A stretch of DNA of 64,000 nucleotides from Alicyclobacillus_A sp963788285 (GTDB lineage Bacteria; Bacillota; Bacilli; Alicyclobacillales; Alicyclobacillaceae): NCBI GenBank assembly GCA_963788285.1, contig CAWBGB010000008.1, positions 186,001-250,000 of the forward strand, read 5' to 3'. How positions within the stretch are numbered: position 1 is the stretch's first letter; each line of letters starts with the position of its first letter. Shown piece after piece: positions 1-9,069 of the stretch. The position numbers and the translations under genes are program-made. Below the pieces are notes generated by a model that saw only the letters and a program-made list of their open reading frames with translations, searched no databases and was not told where the DNA came from.

Positions 1-1021
1 CGAGTGCCGCGTTTTTGCGAACTGCCTCACGTACACCGAAATTCGCCAACTGAACCGCGTATGGGATGGTGACGTTGGTCAAGGCCAATGTCGACGTGCG
101 GGGTACGGCGCCTGGCATGTTGGCGACGGCATAGTGAATGACCCCGTATTTTTCATACGTAGGGTTGCTATGCGTGGTGATCCGGTCGATGGTCTCAATG
201 GACCCACCCTGGTCAATCGCCGGGTCCACAATCACAGCGCCCTTGTTCATGCTCTTCACCATGTCGGCCGTGACAATCTTAGGCGCCCTCGCACCCGGGA
301 TAAGAACGGCACCAATCAACAGGTCGCAACCTTCAATGTGCGCCTGGAGATTGTAGCCGTTGGACATAACTGTACGCAAGCGAGGTCCGAAGATGTCGTA
401 CAGATAACGCAACCGGTTGACGTTGGTATCGAGGATAGTCACATCGGCTCCAAATCCCATAGCAATTCGGGCCGCGTTCGTACCGACAATACCACCGCCT
501 ACAATCACCACGCGAGCAGGTGGGACACCCGGTACTCCCCCGAGCAATTCTCCTCTGCCGCCGTGCGCCTGTTCCAAGAAGTGCGCGCCAATCTGAATCG
601 ACATGCGGCCCGCGACTTCACTCATAGGCGTTAACAAAGGTAGCGTGCCGTCGGCGAGTTGAACCGTTTCGTACGCAATCGCCGTCATTCCGGAGTCCAA
701 CAGCGCCTTCGTGAGCCCCGGTTCTGGAGCCAAGTGAAGATATGTGAACAATGTCAGATCAGACCGGAAATACTTGTATTCCGTGGGTAGAGGTTCCTTC
801 ACTTTCATAATCAGATTCGACTTGTTCCACGTGTCTTCAGCGGAATCCGCAATCTGTGCTCCCGCAGCCACATATACTTCGTCCGAAAAGCCGCTTCCCT
901 CACCTGCAGACGTTTCCACAATCACCTGATGCCCAGCAGCAACCAGTGCGTGAACGCCAGCAGGCGTGATGGCAACGCGGTTCTCGTTGTCTTTAATTTC
1001 CTTCGGAACGCCAATAATCAC
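1..1021 (-). CDS. ald: Alanine dehydrogenase (3' end cut by window edge)
   Basis: Catalyses NAD-dependent conversion of L-alanine to pyruvate and ammonia, a step in alanine catabolism and sporulation nutrition. The reading frame starts at GTG 1021 after a GGGAG-type site and runs open to the window edge, about 340 codons of the usual ~370. The N-terminus reads IIGVPKEIKDNENRVAITP, the family signature, and a Rossmann motif VVIVGGGIVGTNAARIA lies about residue 170. The C-terminal ~30 residues are outside the window. Identity is secure; only the stop is not visible. Confidence 0.95.
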   Translation of the reverse strand, partial: MIIGVPKEIKDNENRVAITPAGVHALVAAGHQVIVETSAGEGSGFSDEVYVAAGAQIADSAEDTWNKSNLIMKVKEPLPTEYKYFRSDLTLFTYLHLAPEPGLTKALLDSGMTAIAYETVQLADGTLPLLTPMSEVAGRMSIQIGAHFLEQAHGGRGELLGGVPGVPPARVVIVGGGIVGTNAARIAMGFGADVTILDTNVNRLRYLYDIFGPRLRTVMSNGYNLQAHIEGCDLLIGAVLIPGARAPKIVTADMVKSMNKGAVIVDPAIDQGGSIETIDRITTHSNPTYEKYGVIHYAVANMPGAVPRTSTLALTNVTIPYAVQLANFGVREAVRKNAAL

Positions 1022-1128
1022 CGCAGTAGCTCCCTTCTAATACGTGTCTCATACAATGTGCATGAAGCCCGTCCTCAGTGTAAATCACAGACGTCATGCA
1101 CGCAAACGGAAGATGTGGTCAGCAGGAT

Positions 1129-1404
1129 TCAAGTTTCCGAACCGTTTGTTGGCAGCACTACTTTGCGGCGAATTTTCCGCACCGGTAGCCGAATTTCCAG
1201 TTCTCCACTTTCCACCTTCTGAACAATCCACGCTTGAATTTTCTTTGTATCGCTCGGAGCAATCCGCCAATTGCGATATCCGTATTCAAACGATTCCGCC
1301 GTTAATTCTCCGCGTTTCGACAGGTCATCGACAGCGGCGCGAACGGCTTCCACGGTGGTGTGCAACATGTCGGCTAGTTCAGCCAGACTGAATCGCGTCG
1401 TCAT
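1129..1404 (-). CDS. Small HTH-like protein of unknown function, upstream of ald
   Basis: A 91-residue basic protein starting at ATG 1404 behind a GGGGGAAGG site. Residues about 5-30 (FSLAELADMLHTTVEAVRAA) read like the first helices of a winged or MerR-like helix-turn-helix, followed by a two-strand-like tail ending in KIRRKVVLP. I do not recognise the family. It lies 107 bp upstream of ald in the same direction, so a local regulatory role is possible but is only inference. Confidence 0.6.
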   Translation of the reverse strand: MTTRFSLAELADMLHTTVEAVRAAVDDLSKRGELTAESFEYGYRNWRIAPSDTKKIQAWIVQKVESGELEIRLPVRKIRRKVVLPTNGSET

Positions 1405-1442
1405 TACTACCTTCCCCCGCTTTCCCGCGTATCATCCCCGAA

Positions 1443-2392
1443 TCAGCGACAAATGTACCGGTTCTTGGACAGGTTCAGAGACGCTGGACCAATCAGGTAA
1501 AAATGTACCGTAGTCACGGCACCTGGTGCAAGGACGACCGGGGAAGTGCCGTTGGTCAAGCGGTTCATAAAACGGACGGCGCCCGGTTGTGTCCAATCGT
1601 CCGACTGCAAATTGGAAAGCCAGATGATCGCCTTCACGTCATTTATCCGGATGTACGTCGAGCTGGTGTTGCCCAAGGTCGAGTTGACGGCGAACAACTT
1701 GCCACTTGCCCACTGAAAACGAGGTGTCACGCTCCAGTCGGACATGGACATCGGTGCCTTTTGCCACGCCACGTCTGTATTGGCCATGTCAACGAACCAA
1801 CGCCCCAGAAACATCAGCTTTCGGGTTCCCCTGGAAATGACCGTTTTCATCCACGGGAACACCGAGCGGGCGGAACGTCCAAGCCAACGACTGGCCAGGA
1901 CTCAGGGATTGTTTCGGGGGATCGACAAAAGTAGCCCACCGCGCGTCCACGAGCCAATCCGGCTGGTCTCCGGTTTCAAACACGAGCAATCCGACAACGT
2001 CGTTCGGTTGGATGACGTCTGTGCCCATGTTCGTCAACGTCGCTTCGATCATCTCTTTGTCCAACGATTTATTGTCAGGTGTGACGAAACCGACGCTGAT
2101 GGGAGCCACTTTCAACTCAACGACAGCGCTGTGCGACGTACTCCCTTGATCTGTTCTACGGGACGACGTAGCGTTGGATCCTCCTCCGTACGACCAAGCT
2201 CCCCAGATCAACACGCTAGCTGTGGGTGACGGCTGCAGTACCCAACAACAAAAAGCGGAGCCATGTAGGATTCCGGCGAGGGAACCGCATGGCGGCGGCT
2301 TTGCGCAGTATGTCCTGTTTTACAGACTCAGGAAGCGGAACTTGAGTGATCGCCGCAAACTGTTCCCGTAAAGCGCGGTCATTGTCATGCAC
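1443..2392 (-). pseudogene. Anti-sigma-type membrane protein, frameshifted
   Basis: Three reading-frame segments (2392-2222, 2214-1789, 1862-1443) make one protein if two single-base insertions are removed, one in a CCC run near 2222 and one in a GGGG run near 1835. The first segment is about 55 cytoplasmic residues, then a membrane span (LRFLLLGTAAV joined to SVLIWGAWS), then a long extracellular part. The GTG start at 2392 overlaps the stop of the upstream sigma factor remnant, as expected for a sigma/anti-sigma pair. No zinc-finger HxxxCxxC is visible, so the anti-sigma role rests on position and topology. Decay or sequencing error cannot be told apart here. Confidence 0.6.
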
Positions 2393-2912
2393 GGGACTCC
2401 CCTCCTTGAGCCAGGCGTTCTTTTAAGAGCAGACGGCCGCGGTGTAAGCGGGTGCGAACGTTCTGCTCAGTGGTGCGCAACACTTTGGAAACCTCCTGAC
2501 TGCTCAAACCCTGTATGTAGTAGAGTGTGATCACTTCGCGAAACGTGTCCGGCAAATGGTGGACAATCGCTTTGCAGTTTTTGCCACCACTTCCCCTTCG
2601 GTATCCGATCTTGCAACTTCTCTGTCAAAAACCGTCTCATCCTGAACTTCGTGGCGCTTGGACCACGACCTAAGATAGTCCTTGCAGCGATTGGCCGTAA
2701 TCGCCAACAGCCACGTCCGAAGGCTACTGTCGCCGCGAAACGTTTCCCGCTTGGTATAGGTATCGAAGAAAAACTTCTTGGGCGATGTCTTGCACCTGGT
2801 GGTAGTTCTTCACGTAGGCGTACGCAGTGCTCATCACATCCACGCCGTACTGCTCCATCCACTGTTCAAGCGTCTGTAAGTCGTCCGGGCTGGCAGAAGA
2901 CTGCTCTATCAA
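2385..2912 (-). pseudogene. ECF-type RNA polymerase sigma factor, frameshifted
   Basis: Region 2 (AYAYVKNYHQVQDIAQEVF) is followed in a second frame by LRTWLLAITANRCKDYLRSW, and region 4 (LPDTFREVITLYYIQGLSSQEVSKVL, read as two pieces) in a third. One extra T in the T5 run near 2768 and one missing A near 2573 would restore a normal protein of ~175 residues. It begins at 2912. The gene lies directly before its putative anti-sigma partner, also broken, so the pair is probably inactive unless the indels are sequencing errors. Confidence 0.75.
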
Positions 2913-3063
2913 GACATCGTCACCTCCTTGCCAGCGCCTCTCACCTACTTGACTGTGACAGTTGTCATTACTGAATCATCTATATGCACGGGACAGTTGG
3001 ATCAAGTAAAGGGACGGCGTCTGCCGTCCCTTTCATCTGCAAGGCGGATCTGTAAGTATCGAA

Positions 3064-4668
3064 TCAGGCCTGCACAAATTCCGGCGGTGCCTCGCCTTCC
3101 GTGTCCGTCTCAAACGACGGTTTCGGCAGAGCCGAGTTGACGCCCCAGTAGAACAGGATGATGGCACCGATGACAACGACCACGGTATCCCATTCACCTG
3201 GTATCCACGGGGATTTCATTGGACCAAACGAGCCGATGTACGACATCACCAGGATAAAGATGTAGTAGACCACGAGCCATGCGCCGGACTTCCAAGCCTG
3301 CTTCAGACCTGCGCGAGTGGAATCGTCTTTGTCGACAAATGCGAAGTACAGAACCAAAGCGCCAAGCGTTAGACCAATCAGCATGCTGTCGGTGGTCCAG
3401 CCTGCCCAGTAGATGATACAGGTGGCCGCGATAAACGCCAGCGGGCTCAGCACCGAACCGCCCTTGAGCGTGAATGGACGCTTCATGTTTGGCATCGTCT
3501 TGCGCATCGAGGTCATGGAAATGGGACCAATCATGTACGTCATGACCGTTGCAGATGTGACAGCATCGACGAGCTTCGACCAAGTGTCTGTACTGGGCGG
3601 CAAAATCCAAGCGACCGCCAGCAGGAAGCTCAACCAAAGAGCAGCGCGAGGAACGCCAGTACGTGGATCAACCTTCGCAAACCAGGAATAGAAGTGGCGG
3701 TTTTTCGCCCAGGCGTACAGTACGCGACCAGTACCTGATAGGTAGATGTTACCTGTTCCAGCTGGTGAGATCACAGCGTCAACCAACAGTAGCGTCGACA
3801 ACCAACTTAAGCCAAGTGAACTCGCAATCCAGACGAACGGGTAGTTCGCGGACTTCGGCATGAAGTCAGCAACGTGCCCCCAGCCCTTGGTCAGCGCGTC
3901 ACTCGGAACAGCACCGAGGAACGTCACTTGAAGCAGGATGTACACAATGGTACCGAATGTAACAGCCATAATGATGGCACGCGGAATATCCCGTTGCGGA
4001 TTCTTCGCTTCAGCGCCAAAGTCGACCGCTTGGCGGAATCCAAGGAACGCGAAGACGATACCCCCACCGGCGATGGCCGTGAACACACCCTGTGCACCGC
4101 CTGGGGCGGCACCCGCAACGGCGAAGTTGGCTCCTTTGAAGAAGAACAACAAGGTGATGATAGTCACGGACGGCACCACGAATTTGAAGAACGTAATAAT
4201 GGTATTTATCTTGCCAAACACGTTGACGCTCCAATAGTTCAGCAGGAAGAACAAAAGGAGAAGTAAGATTTCAATGGTGCGACCCGTGAGAGATGGACCC
4301 ATGCTGCCCATCAGAGCGGGCCAGTAGTAGGATGCATGGCTTACGACCGCCTCAACTTCAATGCCAGCCACGCTAGAATAAGCGAGTAATGAAGCCATAC
4401 CCGACAAAAAGCCAACCAGCGATCCGTGCGTGTATTCCGGATAGCGAACAAAACCACCAGCGCGCGGCAGTGCCGCAGCCAATTCCCCGTACACGAGACC
4501 GATTAATAATACCGCGATGGCACCGCCCAACCAGGCCAGCCAGGCAATAGAGCCAGCGTACTTCGCTCCGTTCATCGATGCCATCAGCCAACCAGACCCG
4601 ATGATGGAACCAAGACCCAGGAACGTCAAGTCAAGCAGGCTTAACCTTTTCTTAAAAGTTCCTTCCAT
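3064..4668 (-). CDS. APC-superfamily amino acid permease, YveA-like (aspartate:proton symporter type)
   Basis: A 534-residue integral membrane protein with about 12-14 hydrophobic segments. The N-terminus (LDLTFLGLGSIIGSGWLMAS) carries the APC glycine-rich first helix, and RAGGFVRYPEYTHG around residue 70 strongly resembles the Bacillus aspartate-proton symporter YveA, as does the overall length. ATG 4668 follows an AGGAGAG site. It probably imports an acidic amino acid with protons; the substrate is inferred from family resemblance. It is transcribed divergently from pyrD. Confidence 0.85.
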   Translation of the reverse strand: MEGTFKKRLSLLDLTFLGLGSIIGSGWLMASMNGAKYAGSIAWLAWLGGAIAVLLIGLVYGELAAALPRAGGFVRYPEYTHGSLVGFLSGMASLLAYSSVAGIEVEAVVSHASYYWPALMGSMGPSLTGRTIEILLLLLFFLLNYWSVNVFGKINTIITFFKFVVPSVTIITLLFFFKGANFAVAGAAPGGAQGVFTAIAGGGIVFAFLGFRQAVDFGAEAKNPQRDIPRAIIMAVTFGTIVYILLQVTFLGAVPSDALTKGWGHVADFMPKSANYPFVWIASSLGLSWLSTLLLVDAVISPAGTGNIYLSGTGRVLYAWAKNRHFYSWFAKVDPRTGVPRAALWLSFLLAVAWILPPSTDTWSKLVDAVTSATVMTYMIGPISMTSMRKTMPNMKRPFTLKGGSVLSPLAFIAATCIIYWAGWTTDSMLIGLTLGALVLYFAFVDKDDSTRAGLKQAWKSGAWLVVYYIFILVMSYIGSFGPMKSPWIPGEWDTVVVVIGAIILFYWGVNSALPKPSFETDTEGEAPPEFVQA

Positions 4669-4929
4669 ACCGTCTCTCCTTTCAACATATAGAGTGAATA
4701 CTCAGATATCTTTCCGCAAGATATGCGAGATATCGAGATTTATTATAAGGTATATATCTAATAAATCAAACACTTATAGAAGTATTGAATAAATTAGACA
4801 TTTCCATCTGAAACCAAGTTTTCCGATGCGGAGTCTATACCCTCACTGCCTTTCCCGCGCACACTCTCTCGTGTTACACTGGATGGCAAATTTGCACACG
4901 CCGTGAAGTAGATTATTGGAGGTTTTTCC
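4669..4929. promoter_or_regulatory. AT-rich divergent control region between the permease and pyrD
   Basis: The 261-bp gap between divergent genes is clearly AT-richer than its surroundings. At 4704-4738 it carries three AGATAT direct repeats about 14-17 bp apart, suggestive of regulator binding next to the permease start. A GGAGG site at 4918-4922 serves pyrD. No specific regulator box was recognised. Confidence 0.35.
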
Positions 4930-6015
4930 GTGTACCGCTTGATTCGTCCACTGCTGTTTCGAATGTCGCCGGAGACAGCCCATCATCTCGTCTTGCGAGG
5001 GCTCTCCATGGTTCCTGGTTTCGCCGGGCTGGCAGCCCCGAAATTCACAGCGCCGGAGGCGCTCAAACAGAAGCTGTGGAACCTTTCTTTCCCGCATCCC
5101 ATTGGATTGGCTGCTGGGCTCGACAAGGACGGCATCGCCGTCAATGGACTTCTTCGGTGCGGGTTCTCCTTTATTGAAGTCGGAACTGTGACGCCAAAAC
5201 CACAACCTGGTAACCCATCTCCTCGCTTGTTTCGGCTCGTTGAGGACGAAGCCCTGGTCAATCGCATGGGGTTCAACAACCAAGGCGCTGATACGCTGCG
5301 CCGCAATCTGTTACGGCGTAAGCTTCCTGGCGTGATTGGCGTCAACATCGGGAAAAACAAGACCACGCCCAACGCCCAAGCAGTCGACGACTACGTCCAA
5401 TTGGTGGACAGATTGTATCGCGTGGCGGACTACATGACCGTAAACGTCAGCTCTCCCAATACACCTGGACTGCGCGACCTCCAATCGGAAGATTGGCTAA
5501 TCCCGTTACTTAAAGCTGTCAAAGATGCACGCGACAAGCAGTACCAAGCCCACCTCGACAAAGTTGTCCCCCACTGGGTGCCCATCCTCGTCAAGCTCGC
5601 CCCAGATTTACCGGACGACACACTGCGGTCGCTCGCAAGGCGAATGCTAGACATCGGAATTGACGGATTGATTGCGACCAATACCACCATTGCTAGAGAT
5701 CACCTACTGTCCCCTTTTCAAAGTGAAACGGGTGGGCTCAGTGGTCGACCACTTCGAAAGCGCTCGACAGAAGTGGTGTCACTGCTCTATCAGGAAACCA
5801 CTGGACGGATTCCAATTGTCGGAAGTGGGGGCGTGTTCTCAGCGGAAGATGCGTACGAAAAGATCCGCGCCGGTGCCAGTCTGGTGCAGGTGTACACCAG
5901 TTTCATCTACAAAGGACCTGGATTGATCAAAGAACTGGTGGACGGGCTCGACCGATTGTTGAAAGCCGATGGATTCCGTTGCATTGCGGACGCTGTGGGT
6001 GCGAATCATCGATGA
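4930..6015 (+). CDS. pyrD: Dihydroorotate dehydrogenase, class 2 (quinone-linked)
   Basis: Oxidises dihydroorotate to orotate in pyrimidine synthesis, passing electrons to membrane quinone. The 361-residue length, the amphipathic N-terminus (LIRPLLFRMSPETAHHLV) typical of class 2 membrane attachment, and the NVSSPNTPGLR motif near residue 173 with the class 2 catalytic serine support this. PLxLDK-type and GSGGVF phosphate-binding motifs are present. The start is GTG 4930 after TTGGAGG. The gene stands alone rather than inside a pyr operon. Confidence 0.96.
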   Translation: MYRLIRPLLFRMSPETAHHLVLRGLSMVPGFAGLAAPKFTAPEALKQKLWNLSFPHPIGLAAGLDKDGIAVNGLLRCGFSFIEVGTVTPKPQPGNPSPRLFRLVEDEALVNRMGFNNQGADTLRRNLLRRKLPGVIGVNIGKNKTTPNAQAVDDYVQLVDRLYRVADYMTVNVSSPNTPGLRDLQSEDWLIPLLKAVKDARDKQYQAHLDKVVPHWVPILVKLAPDLPDDTLRSLARRMLDIGIDGLIATNTTIARDHLLSPFQSETGGLSGRPLRKRSTEVVSLLYQETTGRIPIVGSGGVFSAEDAYEKIRAGASLVQVYTSFIYKGPGLIKELVDGLDRLLKADGFRCIADAVGANHR

Positions 6016-6153
6016 TCCTCCGCACTTCCAGGACAGTGCTTCCGGCCATTATCCGTCAGCAACCCCTTGTGAAAACTAGAAAACCGTTCGGGAATGCGCT
6101 AAGATGAGAAATGATAAGACAGTTGCAACACACATTATATGGGAGGGATTATC

Positions 6154-6762
6154 ATGGCACACGAATTGCCACCGCTTCCGTACGCGTACAACGCTCTCGA
6201 ACCTTATATCGATGAGCAAACCATGCAGATTCACCACGATAGACACCACGCTACATATGTGAACAACTTGAATGCAGCTTTGGAGGGACATGCGGATCTT
6301 CAGAGCAAGCCGCTGAATGAATTGCTGGCATCGCTGGATTCCGTTCCGGAGAACATTCGCACGGCTGTCCGCAACAATGGTGGCGGTCACGCGAACCATA
6401 CGCTGTTCTGGGAAATCATGAGCCCAAACGGCGGCGGTCAACCGACCGGTGCGCTGGCGGACGCAATTAACTCCACGTTCGGCAGCTTCGAAAACTTTAA
6501 GACCGAGTTCACCAAGGCTGCTACGGGGCGCTTCGGAAGCGGTTGGGCGTGGCTGGTCATGGACAACGGCAAGCTGGCTATCACGAGTACGCCGAACCAG
6601 GACAACCCCATTATGGAGGGCAAGACGCCCATCTTGGGATTGGACGTCTGGGAACACGCCTACTACCTCAAGTATCAGAACAAGCGCCCGGATTACATCG
6701 CCGCGTTCTGGAACGTGGTGAACTGGGCAGAAGTCAACAAACGCTACGAAGCTGCAAAGTAA
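6154..6762 (+). CDS. sodA: Superoxide dismutase, Mn/Fe type
   Basis: Removes superoxide in the cytoplasm. The 202-residue protein begins MAHELPPLPYAYNALEPYID and has the metal ligand pattern: His in TMQIHHDRHH, His in NHTLFW, and Asp/His in the DVWEHAYYLKY signature. ATG 6154 is chosen over ATG 6139 because GGGAGG (6141-6146) lies 7 bp before it. A terminator follows at once, so it is probably monocistronic. Manganese is likely, given the nearby Mn transport genes, but Mn and Fe forms cannot be separated by eye. Confidence 0.97.
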   Translation: MAHELPPLPYAYNALEPYIDEQTMQIHHDRHHATYVNNLNAALEGHADLQSKPLNELLASLDSVPENIRTAVRNNGGGHANHTLFWEIMSPNGGGQPTGALADAINSTFGSFENFKTEFTKAATGRFGSGWAWLVMDNGKLAITSTPNQDNPIMEGKTPILGLDVWEHAYYLKYQNKRPDYIAAFWNVVNWAEVNKRYEAAK

Positions 6763-6774
6763 ATCGTTCGCGTC

Positions 6775-6808
6775 AAACCGAGGAGGTTGAACAACCTCCT
6801 CGGTTTTT
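6775..6808 (+). terminator. Rho-independent terminator of sodA
   Basis: A perfect 14-bp stem (AAACCGAGGAGGTT with its complement) and a 4-base loop are followed by a T run, 12 bp after the sodA stop. Confidence 0.93.
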
Positions 6809-6872
6809 GTCGCCGTTTGTATTGAACGGTTTCTGCCGCTCCTTCACGAAGGTCGCAACAACCCTCTCTCAC

Positions 6873-7490
6873 CTATTCCTCACTCAATTCTCGTTCCTGC
6901 AGATACCTGTATTCATCCACGCTCCGCTCAAACGCGGGTAGAAACACATCCATAAAGTACCCCACCGCCGGCATGGTCTCTGCGTACTTACGGCACGCTT
7001 GAGCAATTTGGTCATGCGCAACTGCGAAGTCTTGGTTACCTCGGCGCAGTTCCTGCTTGCACTTGCAGAGGGCGTCCAGTTTGTCCGCTGCGTGCACGTA
7101 GTCCCGCACGGCCTCACGCTCCCTGTCAAACGCACAAGCGTAAGCCCCCTTCAAGGAAGCGGGTAACGTATCCAGAATTTGTTCCTGCGCAATGGCTTCC
7201 AGTTGCGCAAACGCACGTTCAATGACTGGGCTGTACTTCTTTACCGGGGCCACGACGTCGGTGAGAATGCTCTCTGATGCATCGTGGTACAGTGCCGCCA
7301 CGAGCACTTCTTCCGTAGGAGGGTTCTGGTGAAACACGTTTTTATCAATTTCGCACAATGCGTGCGCAATGAGTACTACTCCGAACGTGTGTTGCGCCAC
7401 ATCCTCCGGTTGGACCGCCGTCATGCCACTCCATCTTGCGGTGGACCGCAAGCGATGTAGAAGCGCAAAAAAGGGACTTGGAGTTTGCAA
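6873..7490 (-). CDS. HD-domain 5'-nucleotidase, YfbR-like
   Basis: A 205-residue HD-domain metal-dependent phosphohydrolase. The ligands are visible as His in VAQHTF (~33), His-Asp in YHDASE (~69-70) and Asp in HAADKLD (~137), the YfbR arrangement that dephosphorylates deoxynucleoside monophosphates. The start is TTG 7490, with AGGAGG 9 bp upstream. It converges on sodA, leaving a 64-bp gap after the sod terminator. The function is assigned by family. Confidence 0.85.
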   Translation of the reverse strand: MQTPSPFFALLHRLRSTARWSGMTAVQPEDVAQHTFGVVLIAHALCEIDKNVFHQNPPTEEVLVAALYHDASESILTDVVAPVKKYSPVIERAFAQLEAIAQEQILDTLPASLKGAYACAFDREREAVRDYVHAADKLDALCKCKQELRRGNQDFAVAHDQIAQACRKYAETMPAVGYFMDVFLPAFERSVDEYRYLQERELSEE

Positions 7491-7721
7491 AGTGACATTC
7501 CTCCTATGAAATTCAGCGTTGCAACACTGCTATCTACTGCCACCGCGTAGACTATCTCCGCCTCTACTATACACCTACCCCACGTCCGCAGGAGAATACG
7601 GGAAATTTCACGTAGAGCATCCTTTGTCCTCGTAGGCAAACATCTCTCCGGACCATGTGGGTTTGTCGGACACCTAGATAGGAAACACTGGACCTGAACC
7701 TGTTGATTCCGGGAGGTCCTC

Positions 7722-9059
7722 ATGAATTCAACGTTAACGCTGATTCAACATGCAAACATCTACGCACCGCAGCCGCTCGGTGTCCGCGACGTCTTAATGG
7801 GCGGCGGGCAAATCCTCGCGATTGGCGAAGATTTATCTTTTCACGGCAACATTCCAAATCTGGACATCGTGGACGCGAAGGGTCTGTATCTGTTCCCCGG
7901 CCTGATAGATCAGCACGTCCACATGTCGGGAGGCGGCGGCGAAGGCGGTTTTCACTACCGCACGCCTGAGATTTCGCTCAGTCACATCACAACCGCTGGC
8001 GTCACCACCCTGGTGGGTGTCCTCGGCACCGACGGCATCACTCGGTCCACGCGTGAACTGCTCGCGAAAGCGAACGGGCTGGATTTTGAAGGCGTGACCA
8101 CATACATATACTGCGGCGCCTACCAGGTGCCCACGCGAACCATCACGGGCACCCCGCGCAGCGACATCGTACTCATTGACAAGGTCATCGGCGTAGGCGA
8201 AATCGCCATTTCCGACTCTCGTTCCAGCCATCCCAGTGAACATGACATCGCTGAACTCGCAAGTGAAGCACGCGTTGGCGGACTACTCGCCGGCAAGGCC
8301 GGCGTCCTGCACATTCACGTCGGCGACGATGACAGCAAACTCGACATCCTGTTTGACGTTCTGAAGAAAACGGAACTACCGATGTCTGTGTTTACGCCAA
8401 CGCACCTCAACCGTAATCCTGACTTGCTTCGGGAGGCTATCGTCTACGGCATGCAAGGCGGATTTGTCGACGTCACCTCTGGCATCCGCCCGGATGAACA
8501 CGACCACATTTCCGTAAAGCCGTCGAAAGCCATCCGTACACTGTTGGATGCTGGTGTACATCCGGGACTCATCACCATGAGTTCGGACAGCAACGGCAGC
8601 TCCCCGATATTTGACGACCGCGGGAAGCTCGTCGCGATGGGCATTGGATCGATAGCTACGTTGTGGGAAGAGACACGAGATGTCATTGTACAGGAAGAAG
8701 TACCCGTGGAGGTCGCCGTCCGGATTGTGACGCGCAACGTCGCGCGCGTACTGAAACTGGGCCAAAAAGGCGCCATTCGAGAGGGCATGGACGCAGACCT
8801 GTTTCTCACAGACGACCAGTTCCAAATCCGACATGTGTTTGCGAAAGGGCAGCAGATGGTCCAAGACGGAAATCCGATTGTGTTCGGCACCTTCGAACAT
8901 GCAGACCGCGTTCCGGGGTCACCCGGCGTAAAGGCGGAAACCGGCAAGGTAGATAAAGGTCGTGGGCGTCCAAACATCTCGTCGGATGAGGACGATCCAG
9001 ACGATTTTCCGGACGCCACAGAACGCCAAAAACATAGCCGACGCGGCTATTGCTGTTGA
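7722..9059 (+). CDS. iadA: Isoaspartyl (beta-aspartyl) dipeptidase
   Basis: A zinc amidohydrolase cleaving beta-aspartyl dipeptides that arise from damaged protein. Candidate metal ligands are His65 and His67 (DQHVHMSGGGGEGG), a Lys near 154 that could be carbamylated, His199, His228 and Asp289. GGGAGG precedes ATG 7722. At 445 residues it is about 50 longer than typical IadA. The extra C-terminus is hydrophilic, with an acidic stretch (SSDEDDPDDFPD), and ends in Cys-Cys. Confidence 0.92.
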   Translation: MNSTLTLIQHANIYAPQPLGVRDVLMGGGQILAIGEDLSFHGNIPNLDIVDAKGLYLFPGLIDQHVHMSGGGGEGGFHYRTPEISLSHITTAGVTTLVGVLGTDGITRSTRELLAKANGLDFEGVTTYIYCGAYQVPTRTITGTPRSDIVLIDKVIGVGEIAISDSRSSHPSEHDIAELASEARVGGLLAGKAGVLHIHVGDDDSKLDILFDVLKKTELPMSVFTPTHLNRNPDLLREAIVYGMQGGFVDVTSGIRPDEHDHISVKPSKAIRTLLDAGVHPGLITMSSDSNGSSPIFDDRGKLVAMGIGSIATLWEETRDVIVQEEVPVEVAVRIVTRNVARVLKLGQKGAIREGMDADLFLTDDQFQIRHVFAKGQQMVQDGNPIVFGTFEHADRVPGSPGVKAETGKVDKGRGRPNISSDEDDPDDFPDATERQKHSRRGYCC

Positions 9060-9069
9060 CGCGCGGGTT

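Noticed and set aside
134..634. 166-codon open frame on the plus strand at the window start
   Set aside because: It is the antisense shadow of alanine dehydrogenase, whose minus-strand product is unmistakable.
3874..4266. 130-codon plus-strand frame
   Set aside because: Antisense to the amino acid permease; charged, repetitive shadow of membrane codons.
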